This document shows positions 28,476 through 38,471 of a DNA stretch of 64,000 bases, piece by piece (position 1 is the stretch's first letter; every line of letters begins with the position of its first letter). The translations under genes were made by a program, and so were the position numbers. The notes under the pieces were generated by a model, which saw nothing but the letters and a program-made list of their open reading frames with translations, made no database searches and was not told where the DNA came from. The DNA comes from JAGTVG01 sp963820995 (GTDB lineage Bacteria > Bacteroidota > Bacteroidia > Cytophagales > Cyclobacteriaceae), in the NCBI GenBank assembly GCA_963820995.1, contig CAWGCL010000017.1, forward strand, positions 24,235 through 88,234. The letters are read 5' to 3'.

Positions 28476-30026
28476 ATGAATCCTGTAAGAAATGAAATAG
28501 AGGAAGTCCTTCATAAGCTCGGAATTGCTGACTTAAATTCAGGGGCTTCAACTGGCAGCAAATGGCTGGACTGCCAAGGACCAAAAATAAAATCCATATC
28601 TCCCGTTGATGGAGCAGAGATTGCTGATATTTCATTAGGAGATGGATCAAATTATTCAGTAATAATAAATTCAGCCCAATCCGCTTTTCTTGAATGGAGA
28701 AAAAAACCTGCCCCTTTACGGGGTGAAATTGTCAGGCAAATTGGAATGGAGCTAAGGAAATATAAATCTGAACTTGGAATGCTTGTTACTTATGAAATGG
28801 GCAAATCATACCAGGAAGGATTGGGTGAGGTACAGGAGATGATTGATATTTGTGACTTTGCCGTTGGATTATCCCGGCAACTTCAAGGTTTCACCATGCA
28901 CTCTGAAAGACCGGAACACCGGATGTATGAGCAATATCACCCATTAGGTATTGTTGGTATAATTTCAGCTTTTAACTTTCCTGTGGCAGTTTGGTCATGG
29001 AATGCCATGATCGCCTGGGTATGCGGTAACGTATGCCTTTGGAAACCCTCGGAAAAAGTGCCTTTATGTGCCATTGCCTGTCAAAAAATCGTTGCTAAAG
29101 TATTTGATGTAAATAATGTTCCTGAGGGTGTCAGTAATTTGATTATAGGGGATCTTGAAACTGGTAAAAAAATGGCATCTGATAAGAATATTTCTTTAAT
29201 ATCAGCCACAGGATCAACCCGTATGGGTAAATCTGTCGGAGCAGCTGTTGGAGCGAGATTGGGAAAGTCTATTCTTGAATTAGGTGGAAATAATGCAATA
29301 ATAATCAGTGAACATGCTGAACTGAAGCTCGCCCTTGCATCCGCAGTTTTCGGGGCAGTAGGTACTGCCGGGCAGCGCTGTACCACAACAAGGCGGTTAA
29401 TAATTCATCAATCTGTTTATAATGAATTTAAATCTTTGCTTGTGAATGCATATAGCCAGTTAAAAGTTGGAGATCCACTTAATCAATCAAACCATATAGG
29501 CCCATTAATTGATAAAGATACCGTGAAGACATTTATTGAAGCCTTGAAGGAATTGAAAAAGGAAGGGGCAATTCCATTAGTAGAGGGGGAAATACTTGAT
29601 GGTAACGGTTTTGAATCCGGATGTTATGTAAAACCAGCCATATACGAAGTGAAAAACGATATGAAAATGGTTCAGAAAGAAACTTTTGCTCCCATATTGT
29701 ATCTGATAAAATATAATTCAATCGATGAAGCTATAGCGATTCAAAACGATGTTCCACAGGGATTGAGCAGTTCAATCATGACCAATAACCTTAAGGAATC
29801 TGAAAGATTTTTGTCTCATCTGGGATCAGATTGTGGAATTGCTAATGTAAATATTGGAACTTCCGGGGCTGAAATTGGAGGTGCTTTCGGTGGCGAAAAA
29901 GATACCGGAGGCGGTCGTGAGTCAGGATCTGACGCATGGAAAGCGTATATGAGGAGGCAAACCAATACCATCAATTATGGAGATGAATTGCCCCTGGCCC
30001 AGGGTATTAAATTTAATCTGGACTAA
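28476..30026 (+). CDS. ALDH7-family aldehyde dehydrogenase (probable alpha-aminoadipate semialdehyde dehydrogenase)
   Basis: A 516-residue NAD(P)-dependent aldehyde dehydrogenase. Catalytic residues are Glu268 (LELGGNNA) and Cys302 (GTAGQRCTTTRR), with the Rossmann contact ISATGSTRMG near 245. The C-terminal signature NVNIGTSGAEIGGAFGGEK followed by GGRESGSDAWKAYMRRQT is typical of the antiquitin/ALDH7 branch, which oxidises alpha-aminoadipate semialdehyde (piperideine-6-carboxylate) in lysine breakdown. It is only 11 bp behind the threonine/serine dehydratase gene. No lysine aminotransferase neighbour is evident except a general class III aminotransferase 8 kb away. Family is firm; pathway is inference. 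Confidence 0.88.
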   Translation: MNPVRNEIEEVLHKLGIADLNSGASTGSKWLDCQGPKIKSISPVDGAEIADISLGDGSNYSVIINSAQSAFLEWRKKPAPLRGEIVRQIGMELRKYKSELGMLVTYEMGKSYQEGLGEVQEMIDICDFAVGLSRQLQGFTMHSERPEHRMYEQYHPLGIVGIISAFNFPVAVWSWNAMIAWVCGNVCLWKPSEKVPLCAIACQKIVAKVFDVNNVPEGVSNLIIGDLETGKKMASDKNISLISATGSTRMGKSVGAAVGARLGKSILELGGNNAIIISEHAELKLALASAVFGAVGTAGQRCTTTRRLIIHQSVYNEFKSLLVNAYSQLKVGDPLNQSNHIGPLIDKDTVKTFIEALKELKKEGAIPLVEGEILDGNGFESGCYVKPAIYEVKNDMKMVQKETFAPILYLIKYNSIDEAIAIQNDVPQGLSSSIMTNNLKESERFLSHLGSDCGIANVNIGTSGAEIGGAFGGEKDTGGGRESGSDAWKAYMRRQTNTINYGDELPLAQGIKFNLD

Positions 30027-30131
30027 GCGAATACATTTCACATGTATGAAATTATTTTATTTGAATTCAAAGAATTAAATAAAAAGCATTAAATTAGGCA
30101 CTGATAACCAATATTCTTAGATCAATCAATT

Positions 30132-30551
30132 ATGGCAGGATCCTCGAAAAGTAAATTTAAAGCTGTAATGTTAATAGATGATAATGAGATCGATAATCTC
30201 ATTAATCAAAAAATGATTGAAGCCGCTGATATTACTGAAAATATATACACCCATACAGGCGCTAAAAGCGCAATAGAGTTTCTTAAAAACCTTGAAAAAC
30301 TAGAAGACGTTGGAAATAACATTCTTCCGGAGGTTATTTTCCTGGATATAGATATGCCTTTAATGGATGGATTTCAATTTCTGGATGAATTTGATAAGCT
30401 TGGATCTGTGACTAAAGAAAAGTGCAAGATTGTTATGCTTACTTCATCAATCAATCCACAGGATGTAAATAAGTCCAAAAATTACACCTACGTTAAAAAG
30501 TATATCAATAAGCCATTATCTCAGGAGAACCTTGAAAATCTGAGCGTATAA
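30132..30551 (+). CDS. Single-domain response regulator
   Basis: A 139-residue receiver domain with no output domain. Acidic pocket Asp16-Asp17 (MLIDDNEID), phospho-acceptor Asp72 (IFLDIDMPLMDG), conserved Thr/Ser near 104 (MLTSS) and Lys near 128 (INKP) are all present. The FLDIDMPxMDG form with a closing NKPL is common among Bacteroidota stand-alone regulators that pass phosphate on or bind partners. No histidine kinase lies nearby. It is convergent with the next gene, only 6 bp between stops. Confidence 0.92.
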   Translation: MAGSSKSKFKAVMLIDDNEIDNLINQKMIEAADITENIYTHTGAKSAIEFLKNLEKLEDVGNNILPEVIFLDIDMPLMDGFQFLDEFDKLGSVTKEKCKIVMLTSSINPQDVNKSKNYTYVKKYINKPLSQENLENLSV

Positions 30552-30557
30552 AAAGAT

Positions 30558-32006
30558 TTAATTAGAAGCCAGACTTGCAATAAATTCTTCATCAGCTGGC
30601 ACCAGCAATGTGGGCATAAAGCTTAAAAATTCGTAAGATCTGAGTTTCTCTGCGAGTAGACCTATCTTTTCATGCTTATTTTTCTTCGCATCGCTCTGGC
30701 TTATCTTCAGGATCTTAGAGAAAACAAGCAAATGTTCACATTTCTCTTTACCCAGTAGCCGGATCTGTCTTTGAATGCTGTTGATCAACTGGTGAAACAG
30801 ATCATAGTCGTCAAGCAGGCAGTACTGTAAGGCCAGCAGCAGTTTCACTTCAAGATGCGCATAAGGAAATCTCTTAAGACTTACCGTATTCAATAATTGA
30901 TTGATCCATTTGGCAGCCTCATCATATTTTTTCGCATAATAACATGAAAGTGAACGATAGCAGCAATAGATCAAATAGTTAGGAATATCATTTGTGTCAC
31001 TCTCAAAATCATGGAACAAGCCATCATTTTCTTCATAGATCCTGTCCAGCGTTTTCATCCTCATATGCCTTTTGATCTTGCTGATTAGGAATTGACCCGG
31101 GAAGGTATAAAGGGAATAATTTGTAATTAAGGTAGCCACAGATTCATTTACGGAATCGTAAAATTCTTCAGCTTTTCTATAAACTTTATAGTGGTTATAA
31201 TATTCCAGCTTTAGGAACTCAAAAACATTTTGAAGATGATAGTAATTTGAATCAAGTTCATAAAACTGAAATATTTTCTGGATCTCATTTAGTAAATCTT
31301 CAATAGGTTCCAGTTCCATCTCCAGTTCCTCATCTGTCTCCACAAATAACCTGTGAAATATATTCAGGCAACTCTGGTATACAAACAATCTGTGTGATTC
31401 GTACAGTTTAGTTACATTATTTGTTTCAGTACGTAATAATTTTAATTCAAGGTCAGAGCGTTCATTCCTTCCCATCATGGCAAAAACACCATATTTTTTA
31501 AAATATTCCGCCAGCAGGTCTTCGGCTTTGTCAACTGCAAGGGTATAAGCTACATGTCTGTTGTAAAGTTGTGAATAAGTAAATGAATCATTGCCATTTA
31601 TATTTAATTTCTTAAGTGATTTATATACAATGGTCAGTTCATTTGACAGATCATAATCCAGTAGTTCTTTTTCCAGTTTCTTCAAAGTTGCAATGGCGAT
31701 GGCCTTCTTTTTAGTAAAAAGGATCTCATTTATATTAGCAACTTTTTTGAGAATATCTGCCCTTGGATTATCCATTTGTTGCAACAAATATTCCTCAATC
31801 TTTTGATTCAACCTTGATCTGAGGGTATAATAAGCATTTGTATTTACTTCCAGCTCTTCCATGACTTTGGCATCAGACTGATGCTTTTCCCTCATGGATT
31901 TGAGCAGATATGCTGACTTTTCAGCATTACTCTCGTTCAAAGATTCGTAAATTGCCTGATAGTCTTCGACTGAGAGCTGTTTGATTATATTCTTAAGCTT
32001 GGCCAT
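30558..32006 (-). CDS. Conserved helical protein of unknown function (TPR-like?)
   Basis: A 482-residue soluble protein, almost all predicted helix and rich in Leu, Tyr, Lys and Glu. It has no signal peptide and no membrane segment. Repeated pairs of helices with aromatic positions, such as YNHYKVYRKAEEFYDSV and YCCYRSLSCYYAKKYDEAAKW (the second fits a tetratricopeptide A/B helix), suggest a TPR-like solenoid. I do not recognise a named family. It is probably a protein-binding scaffold. It is convergent with the response regulator and followed by a spacer of 186 bp before the glutamate synthase genes. Confidence 0.6.
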   Translation of the reverse strand: MAKLKNIIKQLSVEDYQAIYESLNESNAEKSAYLLKSMREKHQSDAKVMEELEVNTNAYYTLRSRLNQKIEEYLLQQMDNPRADILKKVANINEILFTKKKAIAIATLKKLEKELLDYDLSNELTIVYKSLKKLNINGNDSFTYSQLYNRHVAYTLAVDKAEDLLAEYFKKYGVFAMMGRNERSDLELKLLRTETNNVTKLYESHRLFVYQSCLNIFHRLFVETDEELEMELEPIEDLLNEIQKIFQFYELDSNYYHLQNVFEFLKLEYYNHYKVYRKAEEFYDSVNESVATLITNYSLYTFPGQFLISKIKRHMRMKTLDRIYEENDGLFHDFESDTNDIPNYLIYCCYRSLSCYYAKKYDEAAKWINQLLNTVSLKRFPYAHLEVKLLLALQYCLLDDYDLFHQLINSIQRQIRLLGKEKCEHLLVFSKILKISQSDAKKNKHEKIGLLAEKLRSYEFLSFMPTLLVPADEEFIASLASN

Positions 32007-32192
32007 TCAAGAACAAAAATTTTTGGTATAAATGAAATTAACACAAAGCAAATGGAAGCTTTAAATGTAATATTTTTAATGAAAATTAAAAATTTTTTCA
32101 CAATAATTCGGGACCATAGCACTCAAAAAAAAAACAAAATGACCCAATAAATTAGAATTGAATCCCCTTTTTAGATCATTATATTTATAGAT

Positions 32193-33666
32193 TCAGGCAA
32201 GCTCCCACAATGATTCGTCTCGTGCTTCAAGAAGAGATTTCTCTCCCATCAGGAAGCGGTCAGCACTTCTGGCAGCTTCTCTTCCTTCAGCAATAGCCCA
32301 CACCACAAGTGATTGCCCCCTTCGCATATCCCCTGCCGTAAACACCTTATCATTATTGGTTTGATATCCATTGTCAACTACATTTCCACGTTCATCAACA
32401 GAGATTTCCAGTTGTCCAATTACATTATCATGTTCCGGATGTACGAATCCTATTGAAAGTAATGCCAGATCACACGGTAATGTCCTTTCAGTTTCTGGAA
32501 CTTCTTTGAATTCTGACCTGCCGGTATTTTTATTAACGGTCCATTTAATATCCACCACCTTAAGTCCTTTAACATGGCCTTTATTATCAGAGATGAACTC
32601 CTTGGTCAGAATCGACCAGTGTCGTTCACATCCTTCTTCATGGGATGAAGAAGTCCTTAATATCATGGGCCATTGAGGCCAGGGATTATTAGCATTTCTG
32701 TTATCAGGAGGTTTTGTCAATAATTCGAGTTGTGTTACTGATTTAGCTCCGTGGCGGTTAGAAGTACCAACGCAATCTGATCCGGTATCCCCTCCACCAA
32801 TTACGATAACACTTTTATCGGTAGCAAAGATCTCGTCTTTTCTCATGAATTTACCTCCTGCAACTCGCTTGTTTTGCTGAGTAAGGAATTCCATTGCGAA
32901 ATGGATGCCTTTCAAGTCCCTTCCAGGAATCGGAAGGTCTCTGGGAACAGTAGAACCTCCGCATAAGTATTATGGCATCATATTCGACCATCAATTCGTT
33001 GGCATTCACGTTTTTACCAACTTCAGAATTGGTCTTAAACACAATACCGGCTTCCATCATTAAGTTGATTCTTCTGTCAATGATCCATTTTTCCAGTTTA
33101 AAATCAGGAATGCCATATCGCAACAATCCACCAATTCGGTCGTCCCTTTCAAATACAGTAACCCAATGCCCTGCTTTATTCATCTGGGAAGCTGCGGCCA
33201 GACCAGCAGGTCCGGAACCTACAATAGCGACCTTTTTACCTGTTCTTTTAGCAGGAATATGTGGTTTAACAAGACCTAATTCAAAGGCTTTCTCTACAAT
33301 AGACTTCTCAATATATTCTATAGTAACAGGAGGATTATTGATACCCAAAACACATGAAGCTTCGCATGGTGCCGGGCATATCCTTCCTGTAAACTCTGGA
33401 AAATTATTTGTGGAGGTCAAGATCTGATAGGCTTTTTCCCAATCTTCTTTGTAGACGGCATCATTGAACTCAGGAATAATATTCCCAAGAGGACAACCAC
33501 TATGACAAAATGGTACCCCACAATCCATACATCTTGCTGCCTGATCTAAGGTTTTCTGCTCACCAAAATCCAGGTATATTTCCTTATAATCTTTTATTCT
33601 TTCCTTGGAATCTTTTGCCTTTGGCAATTCCCTTTCAAATTCTAAAAATCCAGTTGGTTTTCCCAT
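32193..33666 (-). pseudogene. gltD: Glutamate synthase small subunit (GltD), interrupted by a single-base frameshift
   Basis: The first frame (33666 to about 32965) has MGKPTGFLEFER, the Fe-S cluster cysteines CMDCGVPFCHSGCP and CPAPCEASC, and the FAD-binding VAIVGSGPAGLAAA, then DAIIL. After that it reads nonsense. The second frame continues DLKGIHFAMEFL, the NADPH-binding IVIGGGDTGSDC and the FAD-closing FTAGDMRRGQSLVVWAI. Deleting one A (plus-strand T at 32964) restores DAIIL-CGGSTVPRDLPIPGR, the expected family sequence, and gives 490 residues, the normal length. GltD passes NADPH electrons to GltB. It lies 11 bp behind gltB in the same operon. A genuine loss would uncouple ammonia assimilation by GOGAT, so a sequence error is plausible. 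Confidence 0.92.
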
Positions 33667-33677
33667 GTATTTATATC

Positions 33678-36600
33678 TTAAACTATTGCCTGTTCTTTTG
33701 CTTTATTCTTTAATAATACTGCTTTATAATCCCTTGGCATTACCTTTACAAAACTTTGAACAGCATTTTCAAAATCTTCTAAAATATCTTTGGCTATGCC
33801 ACTGTTGGTAAAGGATCGATGATTTTTTATAAGCCTTTGTAGTCTGCTTAAATCTTCTTCTTCCAGTGGATCAAAATCAACCATCTCTTTATTACAATTT
33901 ATAGCAAATATATTTTCGGGATCATAAACATAAGCTACCCCGCCACTCATTCCAGCGGCAAAATTCCTTCCTGTTGGCCCGAGGATTATAGCATAGCCAC
34001 CGGTCATGTATTCACATCCATGATCACCAACACCCTCAACAACAGCCGTAACTCCCGAATTTCTTACACAGAAACGTTCACCAGCCATACCCCGGATATA
34101 AGCCTCACCGGAAGTAGCTCCATAAAATGCAACATTTCCGATAATTATATTCTTTTTGGCCTCAAACTTGGCACTACGGTCAGGGTAAATGATCAACTGA
34201 GCACCAGACAATCCTTTTCCAAAGTAATCATTGGCTTCTCCCTCAAGATCGAATCGTATTCCTTTTGTACTGAAAGCCCCAAAACTCTGTCCAGCAGATC
34301 CTCTAAATTTGATATTAATGGTTCCTTCGGGCAATCCGACACTTCCAAATTTCTTAGAGATCTCATTTGATAACATGGCGCCTACTGCCCGATCTGTATT
34401 TCGGATATCAAATTCTGCAGTGACGGGTTCAGCATTTTCCAAAGCTGGTTTCGAAATATCAATAAGCGTCAGGTCCAGAATCCGATCAAGTTCATGATCC
34501 TGCTCCATCTGTTTGTATAAACCTACAGTTTCAGGTGCATCTATCTTTGTTATGATCGGTTTCAGGTCCAGGGTTTTCAATTTCCAGAAATCGAGGTCTT
34601 CTTTAACCCTGAGGACGTCAGCTTGTCCAACCATTTCATTGATAGTCCTGAATCCAAGCCCAGCCATTATTTCTCGCAATTCTTCGGCCAGGAATGTGAA
34701 GAAATTCACCACATGGTCTGGGTTTCCGGAAAATACTTTACGTAATTCCGGTTTCTGTGTCGCTATTCCTACAGGACAGGTATTCATATGACATTTTCTC
34801 ATCAAAATACAGCCTTCTACAACCAATGCAGCAGTAGCTACACCCCATTCTTCAGCACCCAACAAAGTAGCGATAGCTAAGTCTCTTCCTGTTCGCATCT
34901 GACCATCCACCTGGACTGTGATGCGACTCCTAAGGTCGTTAAGGACAAGGGTCTGATGTGTTTCTGACAAGCCAAGCTCCCAGGGCAATCCGGCATGCCG
35001 GATTGAACTCATTGGCGAGGCTCCTGTGCCACCATCAAATCCACTGATCAATACCACATCGGCTTTCCCTTTGGCCACGCCAGCAGCAATGGTTCCGACA
35101 CCAATTTCAGATACCAGTTTAACATTTATCCTGGCTTCTCTGTTGGCATTCTTAAGATCGTATATCAACTGGGCCAGGTCCTCAATAGAATAAATATCGT
35201 GATGCGGGGGTGGAGAAATCAATCCTACTCCAGGTGTAGAATGTCTAACACGACCGATCCATTCATCCACCTTATGCCCCGGCAATTGGCCCCCTTCGCC
35301 AGGTTTCGCTCCCTGGGCAATTTTAATCTGAAGTTCATTGGCGTTAGTAAGGTAATTACTAGTCACACCAAACCGTCCGGAAGCAACTTGCTTAATGGCT
35401 GATCGTTCCCAATCTCCATTCTTTTTGCGTTTGAACCGAATTTCATCTTCTCCTCCTTCGCCACTATTGCTTTTAGCTCCAATCCGGTTCATGGCAATGG
35501 CCAGGGTGGAGTGGGCTTCATGAGAAATAGAACCAAACGACATGGCCCCTGTTGCAAACCTTTTGAATATTTCTTCCTTAGATTCAACTTCCTCCAGTGG
35601 TATAGGATCTCTTTCTGAAAACTGCAGCAGGCTTCTAAGTGTAATGGCCTTCTCAGATTGAATATTTACTTTTTCAGCGTACTGCTTATATATTTCATAA
35701 CTGTCATTTCTTGAGGCTTGTTGTAAGAGTGAGATCGTATCCGGATTGAACAGGTGCTCCTCTCCTCGTCTCATCCACTGGTATACTCCACCGACCTCCA
35801 GGGTGTTAACCGGAATAGGCTTTTCAGGGAAGGCCAATCTATGTCGGACAAGAATTTCCTTGGCAATACCCTCGAGATCAAGGCCTTCAATTCTCGAAAC
35901 AGTTCCCGTAAAATATTTATCAACAACTGATTTGCTCAATCCAATGGCTTCAAAGATCTGCGCACCATGGTAAGATTGCAGTGTAGATATTCCCATTTTA
36001 GAAAATATCTTTAATAATCCTCCGCCAACAGCTTTGACATAGTTCTTCTCAGCTTGTTCAGGCGTGAGCTCCTTGCTGACAAGCGTGCTATCATGTATGT
36101 TCCTTACAGTATCCAGTACAAGGTAAGGATTAACGGCGTTAGCCCCATATCCTATAAGAGTTGCATAATGATGTGTTTCCCAAATATCACCTGCTTCAAC
36201 CACAAGACCGGCCCTGACCCTTCGTCCATTTTTAACCAGATGATGATGGATTGCACCTACTGCAAGTAATGATGGTATTGGAGCCTTGTCCTTACCCGTT
36301 GCCCTGTCAGTAAGTATTAGGATGTTGGCTCCATCGTGAATAATGCCAAAATCAGCATCATTGCTGATCCTCTTAATGGCGCTTTCCAGTCCTTTCTTTC
36401 CTTCTTTGGGATCAAATGTTATATCAATACTGCTAACCCTGAAATTCGTATGTTTTATATGTCGAATTTTATTAAGCTCAAAATTGCTGATAACGGGTTG
36501 AGGTAAATATATCTGCTTGACATGAAGTGGCGTTTGAGATAATATGTTCCAGGTTCTCCCCAGGCTTGTATATAACGACATGACAATCCGCTCACGGAGG

Positions 36601-38201
36601 GGATCTATTGGTGGGTTGCTGACCTGGGCAAACAACTGTTTGAAATAACTGGAAAGATGTTGGCTCTTATGAGATAATACGGCCAATGGTGTATCTGCGC
36701 CCATAGAGCCGATCGGTTCTTTACCATCTTCTATCATGGGTGCCAGTATCATTTTCAAATCTTCGGAAGTATAGCCAAAAGCCCTTTGTTTATTGAGTAA
36801 TGATGTGGGATCATAGGGATGGCTATCCTCTTCAACTTCGGGAATTTCATCTATTCCTATCTCATTGTATTTGATCCATTCATCAAATGGTTTCATTGAA
36901 ATGATTTCTTCCTTCACCTCTTCATCACTTACGATCCTTCCCTTTTCAAGGTCCGCTATAAACATCCTTCCAGGTTGTAGTCTTCCCTTAAGCACAACCT
37001 TTGACTGATCAACAGGAAGCGCTCCGGCTTCTGATGCCATGATTACAAGACCATCTTCAGTTAGGCAATACCTGGAAGGCCGTAAACCATTTCTATCCAG
37101 GGTAGCGCCCACGATTTTTCCATCTGTAAAGCATATGGAGGCCGGACCATCCCATGGCTCCATTAAGGCAGCATGATATTGATAAAATTCCTTTCTTTTC
37201 TGATCCATTTGATCATGTTCCTGCCATGCTTCAGGAATTAACATCATCATAACATGTGGAAGTGACCTTCCACCCATAACCAATAATTCAATCACCGCAT
37301 CAAGATTTGCGGAATCTGAATGATATGAATCGCATATGGGAAGAAGCATTTGTATTTCTTCCTTTGTAAAAAGAGTAGATTCAAGCAGCGTCTGATTGGA
37401 AAGCATCCAGTTTACATTACCCTTGATAGTATTGATCTCACCATTATGGGCAATGTAGCGGAATGGTTGGGCAAGTTTCCAGTTGGGGAAAGTATTGGTA
37501 GAAAATCTCGAATGGATCAGTGCAAAAGCAGACAGTACATTCGGATCCATCAGGTCAGTAAAATAAGATTCAAGCTGAAATGTAGTAAGTTGTCCTTTGT
37601 AGGATATGGTCTTGCTTGAAAATGTTGGAATATAGAAAAATCCATTATTCTCTTTAACATTTTTACCAATGGTATGGGTCGTATGGCGTCTTAAAACGTA
37701 TAATTTCCTTTCTAAAGCTTCCGGATCATCACAAAATTCCTCATGGGTTACGAATACTTGTTCTATCTGGGGTTCTAACGATAAAGCTGTATTGCCAACA
37801 CCTTCATTATTAATTGGAACCTTACGGTATCCCAATAATTTAAAGCCCATCTTCCTGATATTTATATTGAGAATGGTCCTGCATTCTTCCCTGATGTTTT
37901 CGTCCTTGGGGAAGAATAGCATTCCAACTCCATATTTTCCTTGTTCAGGTAATTCTATATTAATTTTGGCACATTCCTTCTCGAAAAACTCATGAGGTAT
38001 CTGAACTAGAATACCTGCCCCATCACCTGTCTCCGGCTCACAGCCACAACCACCACGATGCTCCATATTCCTCAGCATGATTAGCGAGTCCTCAACCAGC
38101 TTATGAGTCCGCTTTGCTTTTAGATTGGCCAGAAAACCAATCCCACATGCATCATGTTCCATACTTGGATCATACAGTCCTTTTCTCTTCTGTATTGTCA
38201 T
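33678..38201 (-). CDS. gltB: Glutamate synthase large subunit
   Basis: A 1507-residue intact large subunit. The class II glutaminase nucleophile is Cys19 in EHDACGIGF, which implies removal of an 18-residue propeptide. The central and FMN domains contain LISGFDGGTGASPMSS, and the 3Fe-4S ligands are in CILMRKCHMNTCPVG (C-x5-C-x4-C). The C-terminal GXGXG beta-helix contains FRGSAGQSFGAFSTKG. It converts glutamine plus 2-oxoglutarate to two glutamates. gltD follows by 11 bp. The 270 bp upstream contain three TTGCAA copies that may be an operator. Confidence 0.97.
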   Translation of the reverse strand: MTIQKRKGLYDPSMEHDACGIGFLANLKAKRTHKLVEDSLIMLRNMEHRGGCGCEPETGDGAGILVQIPHEFFEKECAKINIELPEQGKYGVGMLFFPKDENIREECRTILNINIRKMGFKLLGYRKVPINNEGVGNTALSLEPQIEQVFVTHEEFCDDPEALERKLYVLRRHTTHTIGKNVKENNGFFYIPTFSSKTISYKGQLTTFQLESYFTDLMDPNVLSAFALIHSRFSTNTFPNWKLAQPFRYIAHNGEINTIKGNVNWMLSNQTLLESTLFTKEEIQMLLPICDSYHSDSANLDAVIELLVMGGRSLPHVMMMLIPEAWQEHDQMDQKRKEFYQYHAALMEPWDGPASICFTDGKIVGATLDRNGLRPSRYCLTEDGLVIMASEAGALPVDQSKVVLKGRLQPGRMFIADLEKGRIVSDEEVKEEIISMKPFDEWIKYNEIGIDEIPEVEEDSHPYDPTSLLNKQRAFGYTSEDLKMILAPMIEDGKEPIGSMGADTPLAVLSHKSQHLSSYFKQLFAQVSNPPIDPLRERIVMSLYTSLGRTWNILSQTPLHVKQIYLPQPVISNFELNKIRHIKHTNFRVSSIDITFDPKEGKKGLESAIKRISNDADFGIIHDGANILILTDRATGKDKAPIPSLLAVGAIHHHLVKNGRRVRAGLVVEAGDIWETHHYATLIGYGANAVNPYLVLDTVRNIHDSTLVSKELTPEQAEKNYVKAVGGGLLKIFSKMGISTLQSYHGAQIFEAIGLSKSVVDKYFTGTVSRIEGLDLEGIAKEILVRHRLAFPEKPIPVNTLEVGGVYQWMRRGEEHLFNPDTISLLQQASRNDSYEIYKQYAEKVNIQSEKAITLRSLLQFSERDPIPLEEVESKEEIFKRFATGAMSFGSISHEAHSTLAIAMNRIGAKSNSGEGGEDEIRFKRKKNGDWERSAIKQVASGRFGVTSNYLTNANELQIKIAQGAKPGEGGQLPGHKVDEWIGRVRHSTPGVGLISPPPHHDIYSIEDLAQLIYDLKNANREARINVKLVSEIGVGTIAAGVAKGKADVVLISGFDGGTGASPMSSIRHAGLPWELGLSETHQTLVLNDLRSRITVQVDGQMRTGRDLAIATLLGAEEWGVATAALVVEGCILMRKCHMNTCPVGIATQKPELRKVFSGNPDHVVNFFTFLAEELREIMAGLGFRTINEMVGQADVLRVKEDLDFWKLKTLDLKPIITKIDAPETVGLYKQMEQDHELDRILDLTLIDISKPALENAEPVTAEFDIRNTDRAVGAMLSNEISKKFGSVGLPEGTINIKFRGSAGQSFGAFSTKGIRFDLEGEANDYFGKGLSGAQLIIYPDRSAKFEAKKNIIIGNVAFYGATSGEAYIRGMAGERFCVRNSGVTAVVEGVGDHGCEYMTGGYAIILGPTGRNFAAGMSGGVAYVYDPENIFAINCNKEMVDFDPLEEEDLSRLQRLIKNHRSFTNSGIAKDILEDFENAVQSFVKVMPRDYKAVLLKNKAKEQAIV

Positions 38202-38311
38202 CTATTTGAAATTTTATAAAAAATTATCTTAACCCATTACCTGTAAAAACAATTTATTATTGCTTACAGATCTATTCTTAACAGAATATTATTTTGAAAT
38301 GACCAGAATGC

Positions 38312-38357
38312 TTGCAATAAAATATTGCCTTCTGGGTAAAAACTTGCAAAGTTGCAA
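38312..38357. promoter_or_regulatory. Three TTGCAA palindromes upstream of gltB
   Basis: The self-complementary hexamer TTGCAA occurs at 38312-38317, 38344-38349 and 38352-38357, the last two only 2 bp apart, about 110-155 bp upstream of the gltB start. The clustering in an otherwise plain A/T-rich spacer suggests a regulator binding region for gltBD. No regulator is known to me for this motif here. Confidence 0.3.
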
Positions 38358-38471
38358 TTTTTTAGAGTAAAAGCCCTCAAAAATACAAAATTCTGCTGAT
38401 TTATTGAATTCTAGTTAAAAAAATTATTAATCCATTAAATCTATCTCATTCAAAAAATATCAGTAGAAAGC

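Noticed and set aside
32972..33427. 151-codon plus-strand frame opposite gltD
   Set aside because: Shadow of the conserved gltD coding strand; low-quality translation.
37669..37995. 108-codon plus-strand frame opposite gltB
   Set aside because: Antisense to a conserved gltB region; no support.
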